A stretch of 64,000 nucleotides of DNA from Pseudomonas canadensis (GTDB lineage: Bacteria; Pseudomonadota; Gammaproteobacteria; Pseudomonadales; Pseudomonadaceae), in contig NZ_AYTD01000011.1 of the NCBI RefSeq assembly GCF_000503215.1, positions 248,001 to 312,000 on the forward strand, written 5' to 3'. The translations under genes were made by a program, and so were the position numbers. Numbering within the stretch: position 1 is the stretch's first letter; every line of letters starts with the position of its first letter. Of this stretch, positions 9,210 through 18,987 are shown piece after piece. The notes beneath the pieces were generated by a model. That model was not told the DNA's origin. It made no database searches and was given only the letters and a program-made list of their open reading frames with translations.

Positions 9210-9961
9210 GGGCGGCTTCCTCGTTCACGGTCGATGCGCAGGCGATACTGGAAGGCGTCGCCACGGTAATACAGGTGTTCAAAGTCAACCGGCTGGCCGT
9301 CGGCGGTGTGGGTCAGGCGCTCGATATGCATGATCGGCGAGCCTGGCTCTACATTCAGCGCCTGGGTCAGGTCGCTGTCGGCCAGCACGGCGTCGATGGC
9401 CACATCCGCATGCCCCAAGTGCAGGCCGCAGTCGTTTTCCAGGATCAGGAAGATGTCGCGGGTGACCAGGTCAGCCTTTTCCAGGCGCTCGCCGAGGGGT
9501 TGCGGCAGGTAGGTGATTTCCAGCGACACCGGCTCTCGGTTGATCAGGCGCACCCGCTTGATCTGCGCAACCACGGTGCCCTCCTCCACGCCCAGGCGCT
9601 CGGCCACCTGCTTGTCGGCTGGCACGAAGCGGAAGCTGCGCAAGCGGTTGATCACTTCGTAGCCGCGTTCGGTCATGGATTCGGCCAGGCCCTGCAAAGT
9701 GCTGACGTTCTGGTAGGCCTTGGGCTTGGACACAAACGTGCCTTTGCCATGAATCTTGTAGATCAAGCCCTCTTTTTGCAGATCGCCCAATGCCTGGCGC
9801 ACGGTGATGCGGCTGACGTTGAAGCGCGTGCCCAACTCGCTTTCTGAGGGCATTTGGGTGTTGGGCGCGTATTCGCCGTCGAGAATGCGACTGCGCAACA
9901 GGTCGCGCAGTTGGGCATGCAGGGGAATACTGGACAGTGGAGAGAGGCTGGAATCGTTCAT
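9206..9961 (-). CDS. GntR-family regulator with UTRA ligand domain
   Basis: 251 residues: an N-terminal winged helix (LHAQLRDLLRSRILDGEY...MPSESELGTRFNVSRITVRQALGDLQKEGLIYKIHGKGTFV) and a C-terminal UTRA effector domain (VSLEITYLPQPLGERL; PIMHIERLTHTADGQPVDFEHLYYRGDAFQYRLRI) as in HutC/FarR/PhnF. It is the first gene of the flavoprotein/importer operon and probably responds to the imported compound. The in-frame GTG at 9970 is an alternative start three codons earlier; neither has a strong ribosome site. A perfect palindrome directly upstream is the likely autoregulatory operator. Confidence 0.9.
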   Translation of the reverse strand: MNDSSLSPLSSIPLHAQLRDLLRSRILDGEYAPNTQMPSESELGTRFNVSRITVRQALGDLQKEGLIYKIHGKGTFVSKPKAYQNVSTLQGLAESMTERGYEVINRLRSFRFVPADKQVAERLGVEEGTVVAQIKRVRLINREPVSLEITYLPQPLGERLEKADLVTRDIFLILENDCGLHLGHADVAIDAVLADSDLTQALNVEPGSPIMHIERLTHTADGQPVDFEHLYYRGDAFQYRLRIDRERGSRP

Positions 9962-9972
9962 CAAGTTCACTT

Positions 9973-9990
9973 GTCATAACGAGTTATGAC
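9973..9990. promoter_or_regulatory. Palindromic operator candidate for the GntR regulator
   Basis: GTCATAAC-GA-GTTATGAC is a perfect 8-bp inverted repeat with a 2-bp centre, 12 bases upstream of the GntR ATG. Short A/T-rich palindromes of this size are typical targets of GntR/HutC proteins. Repression from here would block the whole eight-gene operon. The site is seen; the binding protein is inferred. Confidence 0.6.
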
Positions 9991-10145
9991 GTGATCTTAA
10001 GAAGTCTAATGGCGGCGGTGGAAATACCGTTTATGCATAAGCTTAAAGCCAACCACTCGTCGGGCTTCGGCGGCATCCGTCACAACTATCGCCCGGCATG
10101 TCACTACTAACCCCATAGCCCCTTTGCACTGCTATGGAGATTGAT

Positions 10146-11003
10146 ATGACTGACTATCCTCGCCCGCCCTTCGCCCCTCAAGCCCAAGCCGTCCCAGGTG
10201 CGCAGAAAAAAATGGACCCGTACCCCGACTGCGGCGAGAAAAGCTACAAGGGCTCCGGCCGGCTCGCCAACAAGATCGCGCTGATCACCGGGGCCGACAG
10301 CGGCATCGGCCGCGCCGTGGCGATCGCCTTTGCCCGTGAAGGCGCCGACGTGGCCATCGCTTATCTGGACGAGCATGAAGATGCCCAGGAAACCGCACGC
10401 TGGGTCGAAGAGGCTGGTCGCCAGTGCCTGTTGCTGCCCGGTGACATCGCGCAGAAAAGCGTGTGCCAGTCGTTGGTGGACAAAACCGTCGAGCAGTTCG
10501 GCCGCATCGACGTGCTGGTGAACAACGCCGCGTTCCAGATGACCCACGAGACCCTTGAGGACATCGAGGACGAGGAATGGGTGAAGACGTTCGATATCAA
10601 CATCACGGCGATGTTTCGTATCTGCAAGGCGGCCTTGCCACATATGAAGGCCGGCAGTTCGATCATCAACACCAGCTCGGTCAACTCCGACATGCCCAAG
10701 CCGACGCTGCTGGCCTATGCCGCCACCAAGGGCGCGATCGCCAACTTCACCGGTGGCTTGGCGCAGTTGCTCGGTAGCAAAGGGATTCGGGTCAACAGTG
10801 TGGCACCGGGGCCGATCTGGACGCCGCTGATTGTGGCGACCATGCCGGATGAGGACGTGCAGGGCTTCGGCAGCGAAACCCCGCTGGGGCGTCCGGGCCA
10901 ACCGGTGGAAGTGGCGCCGATCTATGTGCTGTTGGCCTCGGATGAAGCCAGCTACATCTCGGGTTCGCGATATGCGGTGACTGGCGGCAAGCCGATCCTC
11001 TAA
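10146..11003 (+). CDS. SDR oxidoreductase of the YghA/general-stress type
   Basis: 285-residue NAD(P)-dependent short-chain dehydrogenase. An N-terminal extension (about 40 residues, with MDPYPDCGEKSYKGSGRL) precedes the Rossmann motif ITGADSGIGRAVAIAF. The catalytic Ser is in NTSSVNS and the YxxxK motif in YAATKGAI. This N-terminal extension is typical of the YghA/YdaD-like stress SDRs, whose physiological substrate is poorly known (aldehydes or alcohols). The ATG at 10146 follows GGAG by 7 bases; the ATG at 10134 lies inside that ribosome site and is less likely. It is a single gene, bounded by the GntR operon and a REP cluster. Confidence 0.9.
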   Translation: MTDYPRPPFAPQAQAVPGAQKKMDPYPDCGEKSYKGSGRLANKIALITGADSGIGRAVAIAFAREGADVAIAYLDEHEDAQETARWVEEAGRQCLLLPGDIAQKSVCQSLVDKTVEQFGRIDVLVNNAAFQMTHETLEDIEDEEWVKTFDINITAMFRICKAALPHMKAGSSIINTSSVNSDMPKPTLLAYAATKGAIANFTGGLAQLLGSKGIRVNSVAPGPIWTPLIVATMPDEDVQGFGSETPLGRPGQPVEVAPIYVLLASDEASYISGSRYAVTGGKPIL

Positions 11004-11011
11004 TCCGTGCC

Positions 11012-11165
11012 CCCTGTGGGAGCAGACTTGCCTGCGAAGGCGGCTGCCCTCTTACTGTAACTCTGCGATCCAAAGGTGGAGCTGGCTTGCCGGCGATTGC
11101 ATCACCTCGGTACAACTGAGATACCGAGGTGGCTGTATCCCGGACAAGCCAGGCTCCCACAGGGA
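11012..11165. repeat. REP mosaic with nested hairpin
   Basis: Outer arms CCCTGTGGGAGC (from 11012) and GCTCCCACAGGG (to 11163) are inverted copies of a Pseudomonas REP end. Between them is a second REP-like core (GAGCTGGCTTGCCGGCGA, about 11081) and a perfect 10-bp hairpin (CACCTCGGTA 11103-11112 with TACCGAGGTG 11122-11131). It separates the SDR from the convergent recombinase and may also stop transcription. Confidence 0.75.
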
Positions 11166-11180
11166 TAGTGTTGGCCAGTA

Positions 11181-12095
11181 CTACAGATCGAACCGGTCCA
11201 CCGCCCGGCGCCGCTCATTGTCGTCGCGCACGTCATAGCTGGCGGTGGTCTGGATATTGGTGTGGTGTGCCAGTTTCTGCGCAATCGACAGGTCATGCTC
11301 CTCAATCACCCGCGTGATGAATGAGCGGCGAAAGTCATGGGGCATGATCTTTACCCCTACCTGTTCGCCACGCTGGCGGGCGATGTAGTAGATCGCATGC
11401 TTGGTGATGCGTTCACGGGTGATATGGCTGCCACGGCGGATGCGGTTGAACAGGAAACTGTCGTCCTGCTCGCCTTCCTTGAGCTGTTCGCGGCGAAACG
11501 CCAGCCACGCCTGCAGCTTGGCGAACGCCCAATCCGGCGCGTACTTGATCAACTCCTTGTTGCCCTTGCCGATCACGCGCAAGCTGCGTTCTTCGAAATT
11601 GATCTGGGCCAGGTCGAGGTTGACCGACTCCGACTTGCGCATGCCGGAACCATAGAGAATCCCAATCACCGCCGCATCGCGCAGGCCCTGCGGGCGTGGG
11701 TCGGCGGCGCAGACTTCCATCATTTCGCGGATCAAACTGCGCCGCAAGTTGCGACCCTGACTCAAGCGTGTGCCCGGCGCAGCCTTGACGGTGCGCATGC
11801 GCAACAGGTGTTCCTGGCTGATCAAGTTCATCCGCCAGGCTTCGTTCATTACGCCACGCACCGCATTGACGTACAGCGATGAGGTGTTCGGCGCATAGCC
11901 ATCCTCACGCAAGGCGGCAACCAAGGCGATCACGTGTTCGGGTTGCAGCAGGTGCCAGTCGATGTCTTCAAGGTTGATGTCCTCGAAGCCCAGGCGGTCG
12001 GCCGCATCTTGCAGCACGTAGCGCATGGTCAATTGGCTGGAGGGCGCCAGACGAGTGAGGTAAAGGGTCAGCGGGTTGCGGATAGACTCAGTCAA
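11181..12095 (-). CDS. Tyrosine recombinase (phage-type integrase/Xer-like)
   Basis: 304 residues: an N-terminal SAM-like core-binding domain (TLYLTRLAPSSQLTMRYVLQDAADRLG) and a C-terminal catalytic domain. Catalytic residues are visible: Arg in YGSGMRKSES, His and Arg in MPHDFRRSFI, His in LAHHTNIQTT and the nucleophile Tyr in TASYDVRD. The start appears to be TTG at 12095 because the nearby ATG (12102) runs into a stop at once. No phage, plasmid or cassette genes surround it, so it is either a domesticated orphan or acts on a distant site. An inverted repeat lies just upstream. Confidence 0.88.
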   Translation of the reverse strand: MTESIRNPLTLYLTRLAPSSQLTMRYVLQDAADRLGFEDINLEDIDWHLLQPEHVIALVAALREDGYAPNTSSLYVNAVRGVMNEAWRMNLISQEHLLRMRTVKAAPGTRLSQGRNLRRSLIREMMEVCAADPRPQGLRDAAVIGILYGSGMRKSESVNLDLAQINFEERSLRVIGKGNKELIKYAPDWAFAKLQAWLAFRREQLKEGEQDDSFLFNRIRRGSHITRERITKHAIYYIARQRGEQVGVKIMPHDFRRSFITRVIEEHDLSIAQKLAHHTNIQTTASYDVRDDNERRRAVDRFDL

Positions 12096-12114
12096 GATAC
12101 ATTAGCCTTTGGCT

Positions 12115-12154
12115 TAAATACCCCGAGCAAGCCTTTGTTTAATCGAGGTATTTA
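12115..12154. promoter_or_regulatory. Inverted repeat upstream of the recombinase
   Basis: TAAATACCCCGA (12115-12126) and TCGAGGTATTTA (12143-12154) are 12-bp inverted arms with one mismatch and a 16-bp spacer, 20 bp upstream of the recombinase start. Paired arms flanking a short spacer are the architecture of a tyrosine-recombinase core site, but a repressor site or a hairpin is equally possible. Confidence 0.4.
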
Positions 12155-12203
12155 GTGAATTGGCGAAGGCCGAGTCTAACCCAGGACCGGCCCTGGCACA
12201 AAA

Positions 12204-13016
12204 TCACGGGGCCGTGTCGTCATCTTCGGAAGAGTCCTGCGGCTGGACCTGGGCCTGACTCCAGTCGCTGTCTTGCTTCTGCATCAGCGCGAACCAGTGC
12301 TGGCGCATGAACGCCAGGTAGGCCTCGGGGGCCTTGGCAAAGTCCTTCTCGTCGCCGTAGCAACCGGGCAACGGCAGCTCGGTGCCCTGTTCCTTGTACT
12401 GGCTCACCAGCGCCTGCTGCCCAGCCACGCTGCAATCCTTGGGCAACGGCATGCCGCGCAAGGCGCCGGCCTCCTCGTCCCACCAGGCCGCACCGACCCG
12501 GTCGACACCGCGCAAACGGTACTTCTGCGACTTGCCGACATGCATGATCAGCTTGAATTCATTGGGGCTGACATCACTGGTGCAGGTACGCGAATAGCCC
12601 ACGGTGGCCTGGGTGATGCCATCGCCGGTCAGGTCGGTGACCTTGGTCGCAGCGCGGTCGAAGCGCAACGAGGCGTCGAATTCGCAGTGCTGTACATCGT
12701 CGTAGAGCATCCACACGCGTTTGGGGCGGTTGCCATCGATCAGATACTGGGCCGCGTACACAAAAGCCGACTGAGTGCCGTCGTCGTCACGCTCGCTGAC
12801 CTGCTCGGAGAGCACCAGCAGGTTCTTGCCTTGCTTGTCGTCCCAGGTATAGGCGGCGATCTGCTTGCCACGCACCTCCACCCCGTCCGGCACCTGGTCG
12901 ATGCTCGTGAGCGCGACCCCGTCGTCGGCTTGCACGGTGGTGATACACGCCACGCTCAACAACAAACCCATCAACACTGGCCGCAACTGGCCACGTAAAA
13001 GCTGCACGCTATTCAT
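12204..13016 (-). CDS. Secreted protein of unknown function
   Basis: 270 residues with a signal peptide (basic start, then PVLMGLLLSVACITTVQA, cleavage before DDGVALTS). The mature part has FDRAATKVTDLTGDGITQATVGYSRTC, which resembles the FG-GAP-like calcium loop seen in the M949_RS01915 family of envelope proteins; that name is tentative. Four cysteines suggest periplasmic disulfides, and the last 20 residues are acidic and low in complexity (QDSSEDDDTAP). It is transcribed away from the arn operon and looks monocistronic. Confidence 0.7.
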   Translation of the reverse strand: MNSVQLLRGQLRPVLMGLLLSVACITTVQADDGVALTSIDQVPDGVEVRGKQIAAYTWDDKQGKNLLVLSEQVSERDDDGTQSAFVYAAQYLIDGNRPKRVWMLYDDVQHCEFDASLRFDRAATKVTDLTGDGITQATVGYSRTCTSDVSPNEFKLIMHVGKSQKYRLRGVDRVGAAWWDEEAGALRGMPLPKDCSVAGQQALVSQYKEQGTELPLPGCYGDEKDFAKAPEAYLAFMRQHWFALMQKQDSDWSQAQVQPQDSSEDDDTAP

Positions 13017-13428
13017 CCGATCACCCTGGCAAGAGACGGCTTACTTTACCGGCACTTGGGGCGCCTTGCAGAGAAGATTCTTCACTAAAATTCGAGGGTG
13101 GAGCGTAGGCGCTCAAGTTGAACCAATCGTCCTACAGACAGTTCCTATTTCGCTTACTAACTAAAGCCGACGCGCCGTTAGTTGCTTAGCTGAACCCTAG
13201 CTGTCTACCTGTCAAATAAACGAGTTTTTCATCTGCCTTTCATATCTGTTCCACATTTTTACGCTTAATCTTAAAGACAGCACTTCATAGCAAACCGCGC
13301 TATATCGTCTAACCTCTTGATTACGCTTCATCTTTAGCGCCGTTTATTAACCTGCGGCCTGGACTTTCGCCCAATGATTGCTGCTGTTGCCACGCGCCAA
13401 GTTGCTCTAACCCCGAGGTCATGAATCT
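13017..13428. promoter_or_regulatory. 412-bp AT-rich leader between a secreted protein gene and arnC
   Basis: This is the only sizeable gap before the arn operon and is visibly richer in A+T (especially 13080-13330) than its surroundings. It must hold the arn promoter. I found no convincing PmrA box (paired CTTAA at 5-bp spacing) or PhoP box; the nearest is CTTAATCTTAAAG at about 13264, with wrong spacing. A 16-codon frame (ATG 13374 to TGA 13424) ends just before arnC, but nothing supports it as a gene. No arnB coding sequence or recognisable remnant is present. Confidence 0.55.
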
Positions 13429-14463
13429 TTGAAACCCTACCCTATTCATTGCGTGTCGATCGTTATCCCGGTCTACAACGAACAAGAGAGCCTGCCTGAA
13501 TTGCTGCGCCGCACCACGGCAGCCTGCAAGCAACTGGCCTACGAATACGAAATCATCCTGGTGGATGACGGTAGTCGCGACAATTCGGCCCAACTGCTGG
13601 AAGACGCCGCCGCTGAAGACGGCAGCAACGTGGTGGCGGTGATCCTCAACCGCAATTACGGCCAGCATGCGGCGATCATGGCCGGTTTCGAGCAGTGCCG
13701 GGGCGAAGTGGTGATCACCCTTGACGCCGACCTGCAGAACCCGCCCGAAGAAATTCCGCGCCTGGTCGAGCAAGCCGCCCTCGGCTACGACGTGGTGGCC
13801 ACCGTGCGCAACAATCGCCAGGACTCGGCCTTCCGCCGCTGGCCTTCGCGCCTGATCAACCTGGCCGTGCAGCGCTCCACCGGCGTGGCCATGACCGATT
13901 ATGGCTGCATGCTGCGCGCCTACCGCCGCACCATCGTCGATGCGATGCTGGCCTGCCGCGAGCGCAGCACCTTTATCCCGATCCTGGCCAACGGCTTTGC
14001 CCGCCACACCACCGAGATCCTGGTGCACCACGCCGAGCGTGAACACGGCGAATCCAAATACAGCGCCATGCGCCTGATCAGCCTGATGTTCGACTTGCTG
14101 ACCTGCATGACCACCACCCCGCTGCGCCTGCTCTCCATCGTCGGCTTTAGCCTGGCGGCGCTGGGCATTCTGTTTGCCCTGGCGTTGATCGTCATGCGCC
14201 TGGCCTTTGGTGCCGACTGGGCCGGCGACGGCTTGTTCGTGCTGTTCGCGGTGCTGTTCGTGTTCACCGGCGGCCAGTTCATCGGCATGGGCCTTTTGGG
14301 TGAATACCTGGGCCGCATGTACAGCGACGTGCGCGCCCGCCCACGCTTCTTTATCGAAAAAGTGCTGCGCAACCAACCGGCAGCACCGGCTCCCGTGGTC
14401 GTCGTCGACGGCCTGGTGTCTTCCCATACCTCTACTTCTTCTGCTGATCAGGTCCAATCATGA
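13429..14463 (+). CDS. arnC: ArnC, undecaprenyl-phosphate 4-deoxy-4-formamido-L-arabinose transferase
   Basis: 344-residue inner-membrane GT2 transferase that moves the formylated aminoarabinose from UDP to undecaprenyl phosphate. Seen: [18 protein letters not shown], the DDG motif in [11 protein letters not shown], the metal-binding [13 protein letters not shown], and two C-terminal membrane segments ([20 protein letters not shown] and [13 protein letters not shown]). The TTG start at 13429 follows GAGG by about 9 bases; the ATG at 13421 meets a stop after three codons. It is the first gene of the operon and overlaps arnA by 4 bp. ArnB normally precedes it and is missing here. Confidence 0.95.
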   Translation: MKPYPIHCVSIVIPVYNEQESLPELLRRTTAACKQLAYEYEIILVDDGSRDNSAQLLEDAAAEDGSNVVAVILNRNYGQHAAIMAGFEQCRGEVVITLDADLQNPPEEIPRLVEQAALGYDVVATVRNNRQDSAFRRWPSRLINLAVQRSTGVAMTDYGCMLRAYRRTIVDAMLACRERSTFIPILANGFARHTTEILVHHAEREHGESKYSAMRLISLMFDLLTCMTTTPLRLLSIVGFSLAALGILFALALIVMRLAFGADWAGDGLFVLFAVLFVFTGGQFIGMGLLGEYLGRMYSDVRARPRFFIEKVLRNQPAAPAPVVVVDGLVSSHTSTSSADQVQS

Positions 14464-16451
14464 GTTCAAAAGCTGTTGTATTCGCGTACCACGACATTGG
14501 TTGTGCAGGCATTGAAGCGCTGCTCAACACCGGTTACGAAATTGCTGCTGTGTTCACCCATGCCGACGACCCGAAGGAAAACAATTTCTATGGTTCCGTT
14601 GCCCAACTGTGCGCACGTAACGGCATCCCCGTGCACGCGCCGGAAGACGCCAACCACCCGCTGTGGATCGAGCGCATCGCCAAGCTGAACCCTGACTACA
14701 TTTTCTCGTTCTACTACCGCAACCTGCTGAGCGAGCCCCTGTTGGCCACTGCGCGCAAAGGCGCGTTCAACCTGCATGGCTCGCTGCTGCCGAAATACCG
14801 TGGCCGTGCCCCGGCCAACTGGGTACTGGTCAACGGCGAAACCGAAACCGGCGTGACCCTGCACCGCATGGTCAAGCGTGCCGATGCCGGCGCGATCCTG
14901 GCTCAGCAGAAAGTTATCATCGAGCGCAACGACACTGGCCTGACCTTGCACGCCAAACTGCGCGACGCCGCCAGCAACCTGCTGCGCGACGCCCTGCCGC
15001 AACTGGCCCAAGGCAAGCTGGCTGAAACTGCCCAGGACGAAAGCCAGGCCACTTACTTCGGTCGCCGCACCGCTGCCGATGGCAAGCTGGAATGGAAAAA
15101 ACCGGCTGAAGAACTGTTCAACCTGGTCCGCGCCGTCACCCAGCCGTACCCGGGTGCCTTCTGCGCCGTGGGCGAGCACAAGCTGATCGTGTGGCAAGCC
15201 GAAGTGGTCAAGGGCAACGAAGGCCTGGCGCCAGGCCGTGTGATCAGCGTCAACCCGCTGCGCATTGCTTGCGGTGAAGACTCCCTGGTGGTCAAGTTCG
15301 GCCAGCGCAACGACAACGGTCTGTATCTGGCCGGTCCTCCCCTGGCCAACGAATTGGGCCTGGTCGACGGTTCCGTGCTGCGCGGCGCCGAGTCCGGCCG
15401 CAAGCCACGCCGTACCCGCGTGCTGATCCTGGGTGTGAACGGTTTTATCGGTAACCACCTGTCCGAGCGCCTGCTGCGTGACGACCGCTACGAAGTCTAT
15501 GGCTTGGACATCGGCTCCGATGCCATCGAGCGCCTGCGCAGCCACCCGAACTTCCAATACGTGGAAGGTGACATCAGCATCCACACCGAGTGGATCGAGT
15601 ACCACATCAAGAAATGCGACGTGGTCTTGCCGCTGGTGGCCATTGCCACGCCGATCGAATACACCCGCAACCCGCTGCGCGTGTTCGAGCTGGACTTCGA
15701 AGAAAACCTCAAGCTGGTGCGCTACTGCGTCAAGTACAACAAGCGCGTGATCTTCCCGTCGACCTCCGAAGTCTATGGCATGTGCCAGGACCAGTACTTC
15801 GATGAAGACACCTCCAACCTGGTGGTCGGCCCGGTCAACAAGCAGCGCTGGATCTACTCGGTTTCCAAGCAACTGCTGGACCGCGTGATCTGGGCCTACG
15901 GCGCCAAAGGCCTGAACTTCACCCTGTTCCGTCCGTTCAACTGGATGGGCCCGCGCCTCGACCGCCTGGACTCCGCGCGTATCGGCAGCTCCCGCGCCAT
16001 CACCCAGTTGATCCTGAACCTGGTGGAAGGCACGCCGATCCGCCTGTTCGACGGTGGCGAGCAGAAGCGTTGCTTCACCGACATCGCCGACGGTATCGAA
16101 GCCCTGGCGCGCATCATTGATAACGACAACGACGCGTGCAACGGCCAGATCATCAACATCGGCAACCCGGAAAACGAAGCCAGCATCCGTCAGTTGGGCG
16201 AAGAATTGCTGCGTCAGTTCGAAGCGCACCCGCTGCGTGGCAACTTCCCGCCGTTCGCTGGTTTCCGCGATGTAGAAAGCAAGGCGTTCTACGGCACTGG
16301 TTACCAGGATGTGGCCCACCGCAAGCCAAGCATCGAAAACGCCAAGCGCCTGCTGAATTGGGAGCCGACCGTTGAAATGAGCGAAACCATCGGCAACACG
16401 CTGGATTTCTTCCTGCGTGAAGCCATGCTTGAAATAGCGGACAAAAAGTAA
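14460..16451 (+). CDS. arnA: ArnA, bifunctional UDP-Ara4N formyltransferase / UDP-glucuronate decarboxylase
   Basis: 663 residues, the usual ArnA length. The N-terminal half (1-300) is a formyltransferase that uses 10-formyl-THF, with the catalytic segment [20 protein letters not shown]. The C-terminal half (from about 315) is an NAD-dependent decarboxylase of the SDR fold: [15 protein letters not shown] for [12 protein letters not shown] for the catalytic Ser/Thr and Glu, and [12 protein letters not shown] for the Tyr/Lys pair. It makes UDP-4-keto-pentose and later formylates UDP-Ara4N. The intermediate transamination needs ArnB, which is not in this window. It overlaps arnC by 4 bp and arnD by 1 bp. 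Confidence 0.97.
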   Translation: MSSKAVVFAYHDIGCAGIEALLNTGYEIAAVFTHADDPKENNFYGSVAQLCARNGIPVHAPEDANHPLWIERIAKLNPDYIFSFYYRNLLSEPLLATARKGAFNLHGSLLPKYRGRAPANWVLVNGETETGVTLHRMVKRADAGAILAQQKVIIERNDTGLTLHAKLRDAASNLLRDALPQLAQGKLAETAQDESQATYFGRRTAADGKLEWKKPAEELFNLVRAVTQPYPGAFCAVGEHKLIVWQAEVVKGNEGLAPGRVISVNPLRIACGEDSLVVKFGQRNDNGLYLAGPPLANELGLVDGSVLRGAESGRKPRRTRVLILGVNGFIGNHLSERLLRDDRYEVYGLDIGSDAIERLRSHPNFQYVEGDISIHTEWIEYHIKKCDVVLPLVAIATPIEYTRNPLRVFELDFEENLKLVRYCVKYNKRVIFPSTSEVYGMCQDQYFDEDTSNLVVGPVNKQRWIYSVSKQLLDRVIWAYGAKGLNFTLFRPFNWMGPRLDRLDSARIGSSRAITQLILNLVEGTPIRLFDGGEQKRCFTDIADGIEALARIIDNDNDACNGQIINIGNPENEASIRQLGEELLRQFEAHPLRGNFPPFAGFRDVESKAFYGTGYQDVAHRKPSIENAKRLLNWEPTVEMSETIGNTLDFFLREAMLEIADKK

Positions 16452-17335
16452 TGCAGGCAGGCTTGCGAATCGACGTCGACACCTACCGCGGCACTCGTGA
16501 AGGCGTGCCACGGTTGCTCGAATCCCTGGATGAAGCCTCGGTTAAAGCGACGTTCTTCTTCAGTGTCGGGCCGGACAACATGGGGCGCCACTTATGGCGC
16601 CTCATCCGCCCGCAGTTCCTGTGGAAGATGCTGCGTTCCAACGCCGTCGGGCTGTATGGCCTGGACATCTTGCTGGCCGGCACCGCCTGGCCGGGCAAGC
16701 CGATCGGCCGTGACCTAGGGCATTTGATGCGCCAGGCCAAGGCCGCCGGGCATGAAGTGGGCCTGCATGCGTGGGACCACCACGGCTGGCAGGCCAACAC
16801 CGGGCGTTGGAGCGAAGCACAGCTGGTCGAACAGATCCGCCGTGGCGTCGACACCTTGAACGACATTCTCGGCGAGCGCATCGACTGTTCGGCCGCCGCC
16901 GGTTGGCGTGCCGACGAGCGCGTGGTGCAAGCCAAGCAAGGCTTCAATTTCCGCTACAACAGTGATTGCCGGGGCACCAGCCTGTTTCGTCCAACCTTGG
17001 CCGATGGCAGCGCGGGCACCCCACAAATTCCGGTGGACCTGCCTACCTTCGACGAAGTCGTCGGGCCGGTGGTGGCTGCCAAAGACTTCAATACGTTCAT
17101 CCTCGACCGCTTTGCCGCGTCGAAGCTCAACGTCTATACGATCCACGCAGAAGTAGAAGGGATTCTGATGGCCAATGATTTCCGCCAGTTGCTCGCCCAG
17201 GCAGGGCAGCGCGGCATCGACTTCAAACCGCTGGGTGACTTGTTGCCGGCGGACCTGACTACCCTGCCCCAGCAACAACTGGTGCGCGGCGTCTTGCCCG
17301 GCCGTGAGGGTTGGCTCGGAGTGCAACAGGCATGA
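16451..17335 (+). CDS. arnD: ArnD, 4-deoxy-4-formamido-L-arabinose-phosphoundecaprenol deformylase
   Basis: 294-residue polysaccharide-deacetylase (NodB/CE4) fold enzyme that removes the formyl group from the undecaprenyl-linked sugar. Motifs: the metal/catalytic Asp pair in [14 protein letters not shown], the His motif [13 protein letters not shown], and the conserved [10 protein letters not shown]. The start ATG shares a base with the arnA stop (TAATG) and the stop overlaps arnT (ATGA). Length and order match ArnD in other pseudomonads and enterics. Confidence 0.96.
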   Translation: MQAGLRIDVDTYRGTREGVPRLLESLDEASVKATFFFSVGPDNMGRHLWRLIRPQFLWKMLRSNAVGLYGLDILLAGTAWPGKPIGRDLGHLMRQAKAAGHEVGLHAWDHHGWQANTGRWSEAQLVEQIRRGVDTLNDILGERIDCSAAAGWRADERVVQAKQGFNFRYNSDCRGTSLFRPTLADGSAGTPQIPVDLPTFDEVVGPVVAAKDFNTFILDRFAASKLNVYTIHAEVEGILMANDFRQLLAQAGQRGIDFKPLGDLLPADLTTLPQQQLVRGVLPGREGWLGVQQA

Positions 17336-18987
17336 TCCGCCGTTGGGCCCTGCCCCTGCTCCTGTTGGCATTTGGCGTGTTTTTCCTGCTGCCGCTGGCT
17401 ACCCATGGCCTGTGGATTCCGGATGAAACCCGTTATGCGCAGATCAGCCAGGAAATGCTGCTGACCGGCAAATGGGCGTCGCCGCACTTCATGGGCATCC
17501 GCTATTTCGAGAAACCGGCGGCGGGCTATTGGATGATCGCGCTGGGCCAGGCGGTTTTCGGGCAGAACCTGTTCGGCGTGCGCTTTGCGTCGGCGTTGAG
17601 CACTGGATTGAGCATCCTGTTGGTGTACCGGGTGTCGCGTCGGTTGTGGAACGACCCGCAGAAGAGCCTGATCAGCACCGTGCTGTACATGAGTTTTGTC
17701 AGCGTGGCGGCCCTGGGCGGTTATGCCAACCTCGATCCGCAGTTCACGTTCTGGGTGAATCTGACCGGTGTGGCCTTGTGGTTTTGCTTCGACAGCACCA
17801 CCCGCAATGGGCGGCTCGGTGCTTGGGCGCTGCTGGGGTTTGCCTGTGGCATGGGCTTCATGACCAAGGGTTTCCTCGCCTGGTTACTCCCCGTGTTGAT
17901 CGCCCTGCCCTATGCGATCTGGCAAAAGCGTTTTCGTGAGCTGTTGGCTTACGGCCTGGTGGCGGTGGTGGCGGCGATTGTCGTCAGCCTGCCGTGGGCG
18001 CTGGCCGTGCACCTGCAAGAGCCCGACTACTGGCACTTCTTCTTCTGGCACGAACATATCCAGCGCTTTGCCGGCGACGATGCCCAGCACGCCGAGCCGT
18101 TCTGGTATTACCTGCCGCTGCTGGTTGCGTTCTGCCTGCCGTGGGTGGCGTTGTTGCCGTCCACGCTCAAACAGGCCTGGCAGGACAAACGCAGCGCACA
18201 AACCGGCTTTGTATTGCTGTGGTTGCTGATGCCCCTGGCGTTCTTCAGCCTGGCCAAGGGCAAGTTGCCCTCCTATATCATGCCGTGCCTGCTGCCGTTG
18301 GCGTTGCTGATGGGCAGCACCCTGGCCGACAAGCTGGCCCAGGGTCGTTACCGCGCATTGCGTATCAACGGCTGGCTGAACCTGATCATCGGTGTGGTGA
18401 TGCTGCTGGCGCTGAGCTGGTTCCAACTGAAAAAACCGGTGTATGAACACGGTCAGGAAACACTCAGCCTGGTACTGGTGTTCACATTCCTGTTCGGCTG
18501 GATCCTGGTCAACCTGCTGCAGGCCGCGCAGCCGCTTCGCTTGTGGGCGATGCCAGTGCTTGGCAGTTGGCTGATGGTCGCCCTGTTGCCAGCCGCGCTG
18601 CCGCACTCTGTGGTTTACAACAAGACCCCCGACCAGTTCATCATCGATCACCTGCAGGAACTGCAACCGGCCACTGCACTGTTGAGCAATGACCTCGGCG
18701 CCGCTTCGGCCTTGTCGTGGCGCCTGGCACGGCCGGACGTGACGCTCTACAACACCGTCGGTGAAGTCAAATACGGCCTTGCCTACCCGGATGCCGGGCA
18801 TCACAAGGTGGATATGCCTCAGGTTCAGCAGTGGATGAGCGATGCGCGTAAAAAAGGCACGGTCGGTGTGGTGATGCGCGTCAAAGGTGACGATGAGCGA
18901 GCCGAAATCGCTTTGTTGCCCAGCGACGGCCAGCGCTATGAGCAAGGCAACATCGTGATCCTGATCTTCCCGCAGGTGACGCCTTGA
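17332..18987 (+). CDS. arnT: ArnT, lipid A 4-amino-4-deoxy-L-arabinose transferase
   Basis: 551-residue GT83 integral membrane transferase that moves L-Ara4N from undecaprenyl phosphate to lipid A phosphates on the periplasmic side, which lowers negative charge and gives polymyxin resistance. Seen: about 12 membrane segments, the first periplasmic loop motif [18 protein letters not shown] with the conserved Asp/Glu pair, and [11 protein letters not shown]. The ATG at 17332 overlaps the arnD stop; a frame seven codons longer exists but lies inside arnD. It overlaps arnE by 4 bp. Confidence 0.96.
   Translation: MIRRWALPLLLLAFGVFFLLPLATHGLWIPDETRYAQISQEMLLTGKWASPHFMGIRYFEKPAAGYWMIALGQAVFGQNLFGVRFASALSTGLSILLVYRVSRRLWNDPQKSLISTVLYMSFVSVAALGGYANLDPQFTFWVNLTGVALWFCFDSTTRNGRLGAWALLGFACGMGFMTKGFLAWLLPVLIALPYAIWQKRFRELLAYGLVAVVAAIVVSLPWALAVHLQEPDYWHFFFWHEHIQRFAGDDAQHAEPFWYYLPLLVAFCLPWVALLPSTLKQAWQDKRSAQTGFVLLWLLMPLAFFSLAKGKLPSYIMPCLLPLALLMGSTLADKLAQGRYRALRINGWLNLIIGVVMLLALSWFQLKKPVYEHGQETLSLVLVFTFLFGWILVNLLQAAQPLRLWAMPVLGSWLMVALLPAALPHSVVYNKTPDQFIIDHLQELQPATALLSNDLGAASALSWRLARPDVTLYNTVGEVKYGLAYPDAGHHKVDMPQVQQWMSDARKKGTVGVVMRVKGDDERAEIALLPSDGQRYEQGNIVILIFPQVTP

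Noticed and set aside
7518..9269. 583-codon plus-strand frame opposite the AprA-like gene
   Set aside because: Antisense shadow; the minus-strand frame has clear FAD motifs and operon context.
13257..13280. PmrA-box-like CTTAATCTTAAAG upstream of arnC
   Set aside because: The two CTTAA units are only one base apart; the known box needs five, so I do not call it.
13374..13424. 16-codon possible leader peptide before arnC
   Set aside because: No ribosome site and no regulatory hairpin pair; short frames of this size occur by chance.
14466..16511. 681-codon open frame on the minus strand across arnA
   Set aside because: It is the antisense shadow of the well-supported arnA gene; composition and residues (His/Gln/Val/Ala-rich) match a GC-driven shadow and no family motif appears.
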